Part shown: positions 1 to 5,520 of the stretch, in pieces | How the letters are laid out: each line of letters starts with the position of its first letter | Position numbering within the stretch: the stretch's first letter is position 1 | Made by a program: the position numbers and the translations under genes | Assembly: GCA_964477295.1 (NCBI GenBank) | Contig: CAYZEZ010000095.1 | Span: 1-15,654 of the forward strand | Reading direction: 5' to 3' | From: CAYZEZ01 sp964477295 | Lineage (GTDB): Bacteria > Bacteroidota > Bacteroidia > Bacteroidales > SM23-62 | DNA length: 15,654 nt | Notes under the pieces: model-generated | Told to the model about the DNA's origin: nothing | Databases searched by the model: none | The model's input: the letters and a program-made list of their open reading frames with translations, nothing else

Positions 1-1
1 C

Positions 2-64
2 ATTGAGACCATCTCTCATCTGCTTGCCCACCTTTCGATGCAATTCAAAGAAGAAGAACAATAA
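2..64 (+). CDS. 3' end of an unidentified upstream gene (partial)
   Basis: An open frame enters from the left edge and ends at TAA (62-64). The 20 visible residues end in FKEEEQ, preceded by an amphipathic stretch (IETISHLLAHLSMQ), which looks like a normal helical C-terminus. The fragment is too short to assign a family. It is convergent with the response regulator gene that ends at 150. It could also be a chance open frame; the helix-like composition and the absence of any competing feature are the only support. Confidence 0.4.
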   Translation: METISHLLAHLSMQFKEEEQ

Positions 65-73
65 GAGCCTTCG

Positions 74-156
74 AGTCTTCAAGTCACAAGTATATAAGTC
101 TAGTCTTCAAAAATAAAAGTTTGCAAATCTCAATTCCCACACTCACGCGTCACGCC
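74..156. repeat. Degenerate seven-base-period tract between convergent gene ends
   Basis: The nonamer AGTCTTCAA occurs at 74-82 and 102-110, exactly 28 bases (four heptads) apart, and AAGT recurs at 81, 88 and 96. Near the right end, read on the minus strand, GTGACGC is followed by GTGAGTG (156-142 region). The response regulator stop codon (150-152) lies inside this last part. The periodicity is imperfect and was judged by eye; it matters because similar heptad tracts flank other genes here. Confidence 0.4.
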
Positions 157-854
157 TTAATCTCTAACATGAAACCGGTGCGGTGGATGTTGGTGATGCG
201 GACGGTAGGATCATCCTTCAGGAATTTCCTTAACTTGGTGATGTAGACATCCATGCTCCGGCCCATGAAATAATCGTCTTCGCCCCAGATCATTTTCAGG
301 GCCACCTCACGCCGCAGGATCTTGTTCTTATTGATACACAGCAGCCTTAAAACTTCTGCTTCCTTTTTGGTCAGCCTTCTTTCTTCTTTACCTTTCTTTA
401 AAACCTGGTTGTTGTAATCAAAAGTAAAGGAGCCGATTTCATACACTGCATCCTGGCCACTGTTGATCAGTGATTGCCTGGTCCTGCGCAATATTGCATC
501 GATCCTCAGGCTTAGCTCCTCTGTACTGAAAGGTTTGGTGATATAATCGTCAGCACCGATCTTAAAACCACGAATCTTATCCTCTTTCATCACCTTTGCA
601 GTAAGGAAAATGATGGGTACAATATCATCCAGTTTCCTGATCTCCTGGGCGAGGGTGAAACCATCCTTATATGGCATCATCACATCCAGCAAACAGAGGT
701 CGAACTTTCCATTCTGAAAGGTCTCAAATCCGGCCACACCATCGGTGGCATGTTCGACTTTATAACCTGAGATACCTAAAAAATCAGTCAAAACGAATCC
801 TAAATTTTCATCGTCTTCAACCAGCAATATGTTTCCCTTGTTCTTACGGATCAT
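150..854 (-). CDS. rprY: OmpR-family response regulator, RprY-like
   Basis: DNA-binding response regulator of 234 residues, expected to act in the cytoplasm as the output of the adjacent kinase. The receiver domain spans about 8-122, with acidic pair D14/D15, phosphoacceptor D57 in LCLLDVMMPYKDG, T85 in FLTAK and K107 in ITKPFS. An OmpR/PhoB winged-helix domain follows (about 136-232), with LTKKEAEVLRLL at its start and MDVYITKLRKFL in the recognition region. Length is normal and ATG (854) is the natural start. The gene lies 21 bases downstream of the kinase on the same strand, so co-transcription is likely. The wording of the receiver matches Bacteroides RprY as I know it; strict orthology is an inference because Bacteroidota have many paralogues. 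Its stop codon falls in a heptad repeat. Confidence 0.9.
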   Translation of the reverse strand: MIRKNKGNILLVEDDENLGFVLTDFLGISGYKVEHATDGVAGFETFQNGKFDLCLLDVMMPYKDGFTLAQEIRKLDDIVPIIFLTAKVMKEDKIRGFKIGADDYITKPFSTEELSLRIDAILRRTRQSLINSGQDAVYEIGSFTFDYNNQVLKKGKEERRLTKKEAEVLRLLCINKNKILRREVALKMIWGEDDYFMGRSMDVYITKLRKFLKDDPTVRITNIHRTGFMLEIKA

Positions 855-875
855 AGCATTAATTTTAATTTTGCC

Positions 876-896
876 CTACTGTCTACTGTCTACTTC
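876..896 (-). repeat. Heptad tandem repeat spanning the kinase stop codon
   Basis: On the + strand CTACTGT occurs twice in tandem (876-882, 883-889), followed by CTACTTC (890-896). On the coding strand this encodes the C-terminal residues VDSRQ and the TAG stop, so repeat sequence has become coding sequence or the gene end has been remodelled by it. Confidence 0.7.
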
Positions 897-2168
897 TTCA
901 AGAGGCAGGTAAACATCAAAGGTGCTCCCTTTCTTTAATTCAGACTTAACTTCAATATGTCCACCATGTGCTTCCACCATACTCTTAACATAGTACAGCC
1001 CAAGCCCAAATCCCTTTACATTGTGAATATTCCCGGTAGGGACCCTGTAGAATTTGTCAAAAATATGCTTCACCGCGTCCTGGCCCATGCCGATGCCATT
1101 ATCTTCCACAGAAAAAACGATATTGCCGTTTTCATTAAAGGTAGAAATAGTAATTACCGGGTTCATCTCTGAATATTTGATTGCATTCTCCACAAGGTTT
1201 ACAACTATATTTGTTATATGCATCCGGTCGCCCGTGAGGATATGTTTTTCTGCATCAAGATGATAGTTCACAGTGGTCCGTTCTTCACACTTCTCGAAGC
1301 AGAGGGTTTGAACGGTATCTTTTATCAGGCTATGGATGTCAAAATCCGATTTATCCAACTCAAGCTCTTCCATGTCGAGCGATGCCACCTGCAATATCTT
1401 GTCGACCTGCGACCTCATCTTGGTGTTTTCGTCATAAATGATCCTGGAATATTTTTTTATCCTCTCCAGCGAAGATTCCGTATCGGCATTCAACAATACT
1501 TCAGAGGCCAGCGATATAGTGGATATGGGTGTTTTAAATTCATGTGTCATATTATTGATGAAATCATTTTTCACCTCCGACAACTTCTTCTGTTTAATTA
1601 TGGTTGTGATAATATAGGTAAACAGGAAAATTACCACCAGGATAAACAAACTGCTGAGCGTCAGCCAGAGTGACATATCTATAAAGGCCTGCTGCCGGTG
1701 GGGAGGGAAATAGATAGCCAGGTGAAAATATTCCTCTTTCCAGATACAGGAAAGGCAGGCTTTGTATATCTTTTTATTCAGGTATTGTTCAAATCCACCG
1801 GTTGAAGCATAGATGATATCATCAGTGCTTGTCCTGACAATCGCGAACTCAAAATTCTGGCCGAGGTTATGATAATCGATGTATTTTGTCAATAGTTTTG
1901 CAATCAATACTGTATCAAGCACTTCGAAGAGGGCTGGCTTTTGCCCGGGGGACCGGTCATAATATAAATTCCCTGAAGAATGGACCATTGTGTCATTGTT
2001 GTATACCAGTTCCTGCATAACATCCTCTATCGCCATATCCACCCTGTGATCAAATTGCTGCTCAGATAATTGCAATGCATTGATTACCCAGAACAACTGG
2101 GTAAGAATAAGTCCGACAAGGGCGAGAGATGAAAGAATAATGACGATCCGAATACTGATACTTTGCAT
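876..2168 (-). CDS. rprX: Membrane sensor histidine kinase, RprX-like
   Basis: Sensor kinase of 430 residues that should autophosphorylate and pass phosphate to the response regulator encoded just downstream. An N-terminal membrane helix (about 7-29), a periplasmic sensor region (about 30-164) and a second helix (about 167-191) are visible. HisKA follows with H209 in MTHEFKTPIS. The ATPase domain shows an N box (NLVENAIKYS, 324-333), G1 DNGIGM (356-361), an F-box-like region (IFDKFYR) and G2 GFGLGL (386-391). There is no PAS domain, and no HAMP domain is obvious. The periplasmic region contains a CxxC pair (C138, C141). The ATG at 2168 precedes a good membrane helix and lies 19 bases after a -7 box. 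The last five codons and the TAG stop are made of a seven-base tandem repeat. Confidence 0.92.
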   Translation of the reverse strand: MQSISIRIVIILSSLALVGLILTQLFWVINALQLSEQQFDHRVDMAIEDVMQELVYNNDTMVHSSGNLYYDRSPGQKPALFEVLDTVLIAKLLTKYIDYHNLGQNFEFAIVRTSTDDIIYASTGGFEQYLNKKIYKACLSCIWKEEYFHLAIYFPPHRQQAFIDMSLWLTLSSLFILVVIFLFTYIITTIIKQKKLSEVKNDFINNMTHEFKTPISTISLASEVLLNADTESSLERIKKYSRIIYDENTKMRSQVDKILQVASLDMEELELDKSDFDIHSLIKDTVQTLCFEKCEERTTVNYHLDAEKHILTGDRMHITNIVVNLVENAIKYSEMNPVITISTFNENGNIVFSVEDNGIGMGQDAVKHIFDKFYRVPTGNIHNVKGFGLGLYYVKSMVEAHGGHIEVKSELKKGSTFDVYLPLEEVDSRQ

Positions 2169-2187
2169 AACAGTTTGAATTCTGGAC

Positions 2188-2195
2188 CAAATATA
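2188..2195 (-). promoter_or_regulatory. Putative -7 box for the two-component operon
   Basis: TATATTTG on the minus strand fits the Bacteroidota TAnnTTTG element and ends 19 bases before the kinase ATG. I see no clear -33 TTG at the usual spacing, so this rests on the -7 match, its position, and the recurrence of such boxes before other genes in the window. Confidence 0.45.
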
Positions 2196-2198
2196 AGG

Positions 2199-2238
2199 TT
2201 TTACTCAGTTGTAAAACAGGGTTTAACAAATCTTTAAC
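2199..2238. promoter_or_regulatory. Candidate regulator-binding repeats upstream of the kinase promoter
   Basis: Just upstream of the -7 box is a palindrome, TTTTAC-N6-GTAAAA (2199-2216). It is followed by a direct repeat TTTAAC-N5-TTTAAC (2222-2227 and 2233-2238) with an 11-bp period. OmpR-family regulators typically bind tandem half-sites spaced by about one helical turn, so autoregulation by the response regulator of this operon is plausible. The region is AT-rich, so chance similarity is possible. Confidence 0.3.
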
Positions 2239-2264
2239 GCACAGTAATTCAGGGATTCGGCGCG

Positions 2265-2828
2265 TTACTGCCTGTTGTAGAGATTCATTGTCCGCCCTAT
2301 TCCAAGAAGGATAAAATTCCGGATCACGTCGCCGGCCATTTTTAGTCGTTCCGGTAACTGTTCCTTTTCTTCTGCTGTAAATGTTCCCAACACATGATTC
2401 ACCTGGGCTCCCTGTGAGAATTCGCTTCCAATGCCAAACCTTAGCCTGGCATAATTTTGTGTCCCAAGGATCTGGTTTATGTGGATGAGGCCGTTGTGTC
2501 CGCCGTCGCCACCCCTGGACCTTAAACGCAGGGTCCCGAAGGGCAATGCAATATCATCAAGAACGACGAGCAGGTTTTCAAGGGGTATTTTTTCCTTTTT
2601 CAGCCAGTAATGGACAGCGCGGCCGCTCAGGTTAACATAGGTGCTGGGTTTAAGCAGGATGAGCATCCTGCCTTTTAAGCCCAGCCGGGCAATATCGCCG
2701 TATCGTTTGCTCTCGAAGGTGATCCGGGCATTCCCGGCCAGATCATCCAAAATTATGAATCCGGCATTGTGCCGCGTGCCGGTGTATTCAGGGCCGATGT
2801 TACCAAGACCTGCTATAAGATACTTCAC
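2265..2828 (-). CDS. pth: Peptidyl-tRNA hydrolase
   Basis: Cleaves the ester bond of peptidyl-tRNAs released during aborted translation, recycling tRNA in the cytoplasm. The 187-residue product has the family signature GLGNIGPEYTGTRHNAGF with catalytic H20, the substrate-binding YVNLSG (N66), D91 in VVLDDIALPFG, and GGDGGHNGL with N112. The usual GLGNPG is GLGNIG here. The start codon is GTG (2826-2828): the next residues, KYLIAGLGN, are where the family begins and no in-frame ATG lies just upstream. The gene follows rplY on the same strand with 81 bases between them, almost all of it a heptad hairpin repeat. The order prs-rplY-pth is conserved in many bacteria. A CAGTAA/TTACTG inverted repeat overlaps its stop region (2242-2270), without a T-run. 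Confidence 0.95.
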   Translation of the reverse strand: MKYLIAGLGNIGPEYTGTRHNAGFIILDDLAGNARITFESKRYGDIARLGLKGRMLILLKPSTYVNLSGRAVHYWLKKEKIPLENLLVVLDDIALPFGTLRLRSRGGDGGHNGLIHINQILGTQNYARLRFGIGSEFSQGAQVNHVLGTFTAEEKEQLPERLKMAGDVIRNFILLGIGRTMNLYNRQ

Positions 2829-2829
2829 A

Positions 2830-2913
2830 ATGAATATCGAATATTGAATATCGAATAATGAATTATGAAGTACTTCAAAAATCGAAGTTCGTTATTCGAT
2901 ATTCGTAATTCAG
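2830..2913. repeat. Twelve-heptad inverted repeat between rplY and pth
   Basis: The tract is exactly twelve 7-bp units. On the + strand, 2830-2871 reads ATGAATA, TCGAATA, TTGAATA, TCGAATA, ATGAATT, ATGAAGT. The next six units (2872-2913) are degenerate reverse complements of the same consensus (nYGAATA), with the dyad centred at 2871/2872. I count 31 of 42 positions complementary between the arms. It includes the rplY stop codon (2910-2912) and ends one base from the pth GTG. It can fold into a long imperfect hairpin on either strand. Confidence 0.85.
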
Positions 2914-3593
2914 TTCTGCTCTTCTTTATCTTCCTCCTGGCCTTCTTCTGCCACGGCTTCTTCAGCTCCTTCTTCTTCTTCTTCTCCTTCAGCTGCAATT
3001 TCTTCTTCAAGCTCAAGCTCTTCAACGGTTTCGCGCAATCCTTTAGCTATAAGCCTTGACGAAACCACGCCGACTACCATGGCCCTGGGAGGATCAAGTA
3101 TTTCGAGGTTTTCATATTCCAGGTCACCTACTTTGAGAAATTCCCCGATATCTATTTCTGTCAAATCTATGTCGAGATGATCGGGTATATCATCAACCAG
3201 TCCGCTGATTTTCATATGCCTTCTGCGCTGTCTTAGCTTTCCGCCATTTTTTAAACCGATGGAACTTCCTGTAAGTACTACAGGCAGGCTAACAGTAACT
3301 GGCTTATCTTTGAAAACCTGTATAAAATCTACATGAATAATCTCATTTCTCACCGGGTGGAACTGCATATCCTGCACCACTGCATCAAAACGCTTGTCGC
3401 CGATAACCAGCTTTACTAAATGAGCATCTGTGGTATAAACCAGCTTTTTGAAATCGATCTGGTTGGTGTGAAAATGAACAGTCTCTTCACCGCCATAGAG
3501 AACACAGGGTACTTTTCCCGCCTTCCTCAATTGTTTCGAGTCCTTCTTCCCGGTACTTTCCCGGAGGATGCCCTTGATTTCTAATGTTTTCAT
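2910..3593 (-). CDS. rplY: 50S ribosomal protein L25, long (TL5/CTC) form
   Basis: Binds 5S rRNA in the large ribosomal subunit; long forms are also known as general stress protein CTC. Of 227 residues, the N-terminal 5S-binding domain covers about 1-95 (LRKAGKVPCVLYGG, and QDMQFHPVRNEIIHVDF at its end) and the TL5 C-terminal beta domain about 98-190 (VVLTGSSIGLKNGG, PDHLDIDLTEIDIGE). The protein ends in a strongly acidic tail (about 192-227, mostly Glu with Ala and Gly), common in Bacteroidota L25 proteins. Its GAA/GAG-rich codons make a low-complexity stretch at 2915-3010. The ATG at 3593 is the natural start. It lies between prs (119 bases upstream) and pth, and probably has its own promoter as well as read-through from prs. 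Confidence 0.95.
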   Translation of the reverse strand: MKTLEIKGILRESTGKKDSKQLRKAGKVPCVLYGGEETVHFHTNQIDFKKLVYTTDAHLVKLVIGDKRFDAVVQDMQFHPVRNEIIHVDFIQVFKDKPVTVSLPVVLTGSSIGLKNGGKLRQRRRHMKISGLVDDIPDHLDIDLTEIDIGEFLKVGDLEYENLEILDPPRAMVVGVVSSRLIAKGLRETVEELELEEEIAAEGEEEEEGAEEAVAEEGQEEDKEEQN

Positions 3594-3700
3594 TCGTTTT
3601 CTTTAAACAATAATTATTATGTGCTACTCAGAATTAATGCGGATGTTTATAATCCCCCATCACACGGTTGTTAAAGAATTAATCCCGCAAAAAAGAGTTG

Positions 3701-3708
3701 CAAATATA
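3701..3708 (-). promoter_or_regulatory. Putative -7 box for rplY
   Basis: TATATTTG on the minus strand matches TAnnTTTG and leaves a leader of roughly 100 bases before the rplY ATG. It lies in the prs-rplY gap. No good -33 TTG is visible. A longer leader before a ribosomal protein gene could carry regulation, but I see no recognisable structure in it. Confidence 0.38.
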
Positions 3709-3712
3709 ATAC

Positions 3713-4663
3713 TTATTGAATAAATGTACCACTGATTGACTGATAATTGTAAACCTTGTTGATTACATCAGCAAACAGCTGGGCTGTGGAAAGTACTTTG
3801 ATCTTTTCACATTGTCTCGGGATGGGTATCGTATCGGTAACCAAAACCTCTTTAATGGCTGATTCTTCAATGCGCTCAAAGGCCGGGCCCGACAGCACCG
3901 GATGTGTAGCGCAAACCCTGACCGATGTGGCCCCCGCCGACATCATCATATCAGCAGCAAGGCAGATGGTCCCGGCAGTGTCGATCATGTCGTCGACTAT
4001 GATCACATTTTTATTTTCAACTTCGCCGATTACCTTGATGTCTTCCACCACGTTGGCTTTCTTCCTTACCTTATAACAAATAACCATCTCGGTATTCAGA
4101 AACCGTGAGTAGGCATTGGCCCTTTTAGTACCCCCCATATCCGGCGCGGCTACCGTGACATCATCAAGGCCGAGCGATTTTATATAAGGGACAAACAGCG
4201 CAGAAGCATAGAGGTGATCTACCGGTACATCAAAGAAACCCTGCAACTGATCGGCATGCAGATCCATTGTAACAATGCGGTCAACGCCCGATGCCGACAG
4301 CAGGTTGGCTACCAGCTTGGCCCCGATGGATGCCCTGGGCTTATCTTTACGGTCCTGGCGGGCAAAACCAAAATAGGGCAGCACAGCCACTACCTTATAA
4401 GAAGAAGCCCTTTTGGCGGCGTCGATCAGCAGGAGCAGCTCAAACAGGTTATCGGTCGGAGGAAAGGTAGATTGGATAATAAAAACGGTACAACCTCTTA
4501 CCGATTCTTCATAATAGGGTTGAAACTCGCCATCACTGAAACGCAGTACATGGGTTTTCCCAAGTTCGATTCCGAAGTTTTCAGCTATTTTTTCTGCCAG
4601 GTAACTTGATTGTGTGCCGGCAAAAATCTTGATGGGAGAGTTCATTGGGCTGCTTGGTGACAT
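3713..4663 (-). CDS. prs: Ribose-phosphate pyrophosphokinase (PRPP synthetase)
   Basis: Transfers pyrophosphate from ATP to ribose 5-phosphate, giving PRPP for purine, pyrimidine, NAD, histidine and tryptophan synthesis. The 316-residue protein has the full class I pattern: FSDGEF (42-47), the RQD motif of the ATP site (102-104), DLHADQLQGFF (134-144) with the metal-binding His, the catalytic flexible loop KVRKKANVVE (198-207), and the PRPP loop VIIVDDMIDTAGT (220-232). Two starts are possible, ATG at 4663 or ATG at 4645 (residue 7). I keep the upstream one because a -7 box lies 37 bases before it, but the six extra residues are not conserved family sequence. It is the first gene of the prs-rplY-pth cluster. 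Confidence 0.96.
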   Translation of the reverse strand: MSPSSPMNSPIKIFAGTQSSYLAEKIAENFGIELGKTHVLRFSDGEFQPYYEESVRGCTVFIIQSTFPPTDNLFELLLLIDAAKRASSYKVVAVLPYFGFARQDRKDKPRASIGAKLVANLLSASGVDRIVTMDLHADQLQGFFDVPVDHLYASALFVPYIKSLGLDDVTVAAPDMGGTKRANAYSRFLNTEMVICYKVRKKANVVEDIKVIGEVENKNVIIVDDMIDTAGTICLAADMMMSAGATSVRVCATHPVLSGPAFERIEESAIKEVLVTDTIPIPRQCEKIKVLSTAQLFADVINKVYNYQSISGTFIQ

Positions 4664-4700
4664 GGTCCGGGCCAGGTTTAGTTTGTATTAATAATTATTT

Positions 4701-4708
4701 CAAATTTA
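4701..4708 (-). promoter_or_regulatory. Putative -7 box for prs
   Basis: TAAATTTG on the minus strand fits TAnnTTTG, with 37 bases to the upstream prs ATG. The surroundings are very AT-rich, unlike the G+C-rich repeat that begins at 4743. No convincing -33 element is seen. Confidence 0.4.
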
Positions 4709-4742
4709 GAATAAATAATTAATTTTCAGTATCTGCGATAAG

Positions 4743-4844
4743 ATCATTCTGTCCCGGGTACCCGGGATCAGGATCTACTTGATCCCGAAACCCCGATCTT
4801 CATCCCCCCCCGGGTGCTCGGGGGGCAGGCAGGTTCAGGATGAC
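4743..4844 (-). repeat. 102-bp REP/MITE-like element, copy 1
   Basis: Read on the minus strand it begins GTCATCCTGA. At offset 19 comes a C/G hairpin (CCCCCCG, 6-base loop, CGGGGGG; 4825-4806), then CGGGATCA and AGATCCTGA. It ends in a degenerate terminal repeat (ATCATTCTG on the + strand at 4743-4751, 7 of 9 matching GTCATCCTG). It also holds a perfect 16-bp palindrome, TCCCGGGTACCCGGGA (4752-4767). It has the same length and module order as the copy at 9668-9769, in the opposite orientation. It carries no coding capacity, so any movement would need outside enzymes. It overlaps the last codons and stop of udk. Confidence 0.65.
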
Positions 4845-5455
4845 AGCGAGTTGATTTTCGACTTAATAACACTCACCAGGATATCAATGGCAACTTTATT
4901 GTTACCGCCCTGCGGGATAATGATATCGGCATAACGCTTCGTCGGTTCAATAAACTGCAGGTGCATGGGTTTCAGGACCTTGACATACCGGTTGAGTACA
5001 TCATTTATCGACCTTCCACGCTCCGTAATGTCACGCGATATGACCCGGCTTAACCGGTCGTCGGCATCGGTATCGACATAAACTTTTATATCCATCAGGT
5101 TGCGGAGGCTTTCATCCGCCAGGATTAAAATACCTTCAAGGATGAGTACAGCGGATGGTTCAATGGGAACAGTCTCCTCTGAACGTGTGCAGGTAAGATA
5201 TGAATAGATCGGTTTCCGGATTTTTTCGCCCCGCTTCAGCTGTTCAATATGGCTGGCAAGAAGTGGCCATTCAATGGAGTCGGGATGATCAAAATTGATC
5301 TCCTTGCGGTCCTCCATCGGGATATGGCTGTTATCTTTATAATATGAATCCTGGGGAAGAAAAGTAACTTTCCCTTTCGGCAACTTATCTATTATTTTGT
5401 CCACAACAGTGGTTTTACCCGATCCTGTACCACCGGCGATACCTACAATCAACAT
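4835..5455 (-). CDS. udk: Uridine kinase
   Basis: Phosphorylates uridine and cytidine in pyrimidine salvage, using ATP or GTP. The 206-residue P-loop protein has Walker A GGTGSGKT (8-15), the substrate-binding segment YYKDNSHIP...INFDHPDSIEW (38-63), YSYLTCTR with the nucleoside-contacting region (about 84-91), LILEGILIL (Walker B-like, about 103-111) and the lid RDITERGRS. Length and start (ATG 5455) are standard. The final residues SLSS and the TGA stop are near or within the terminus of the 102-bp repeat. The C-terminus was therefore probably remodelled there; the catalytic core is intact. It faces manA across a 65-base divergent gap and has its own putative promoter. Confidence 0.95.
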   Translation of the reverse strand: MLIVGIAGGTGSGKTTVVDKIIDKLPKGKVTFLPQDSYYKDNSHIPMEDRKEINFDHPDSIEWPLLASHIEQLKRGEKIRKPIYSYLTCTRSEETVPIEPSAVLILEGILILADESLRNLMDIKVYVDTDADDRLSRVISRDITERGRSINDVLNRYVKVLKPMHLQFIEPTKRYADIIIPQGGNNKVAIDILVSVIKSKINSLSS

Positions 5456-5471
5456 GATAGTTCAATTTTTA

Positions 5472-5479
5472 TAACTTTG
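5472..5479 (+). promoter_or_regulatory. Putative -7 box for manA
   Basis: TAACTTTG matches TAnnTTTG on the + strand, 41 bases before the manA ATG. It faces the minus-strand udk box at 5504-5511, so the two transcripts would start toward each other and overlap slightly. No -33 TTG is evident. Confidence 0.42.
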
Positions 5480-5503
5480 TCACCAGGCATGCTACTCAGG
5501 ATA

Positions 5504-5511
5504 CAAAAATA
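5504..5511 (-). promoter_or_regulatory. Putative -7 box for udk
   Basis: TATTTTTG on the minus strand matches TAnnTTTG, 48 bases before the udk ATG. It lies only 24 bases beyond the opposing manA box. Confidence 0.4.
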
Positions 5512-5520
5512 CCAATTACA

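Noticed and set aside
1218..1673. 151-codon + strand open frame antisense to the histidine kinase
   Set aside because: It is a shadow of a well-supported kinase frame; its translation has no family features and there is no start context.
2825..3025. Lysine-rich minus-strand open frame overlapping the rplY end
   Set aside because: It is the acidic Glu codon tail of L25 read in another frame, joined to the heptad repeat.
4804..4811. Homopolymer C8 as a phase-variation tract
   Set aside because: It lies outside coding sequence inside the hairpin of the 102-bp element and no promoter spacing depends on it.
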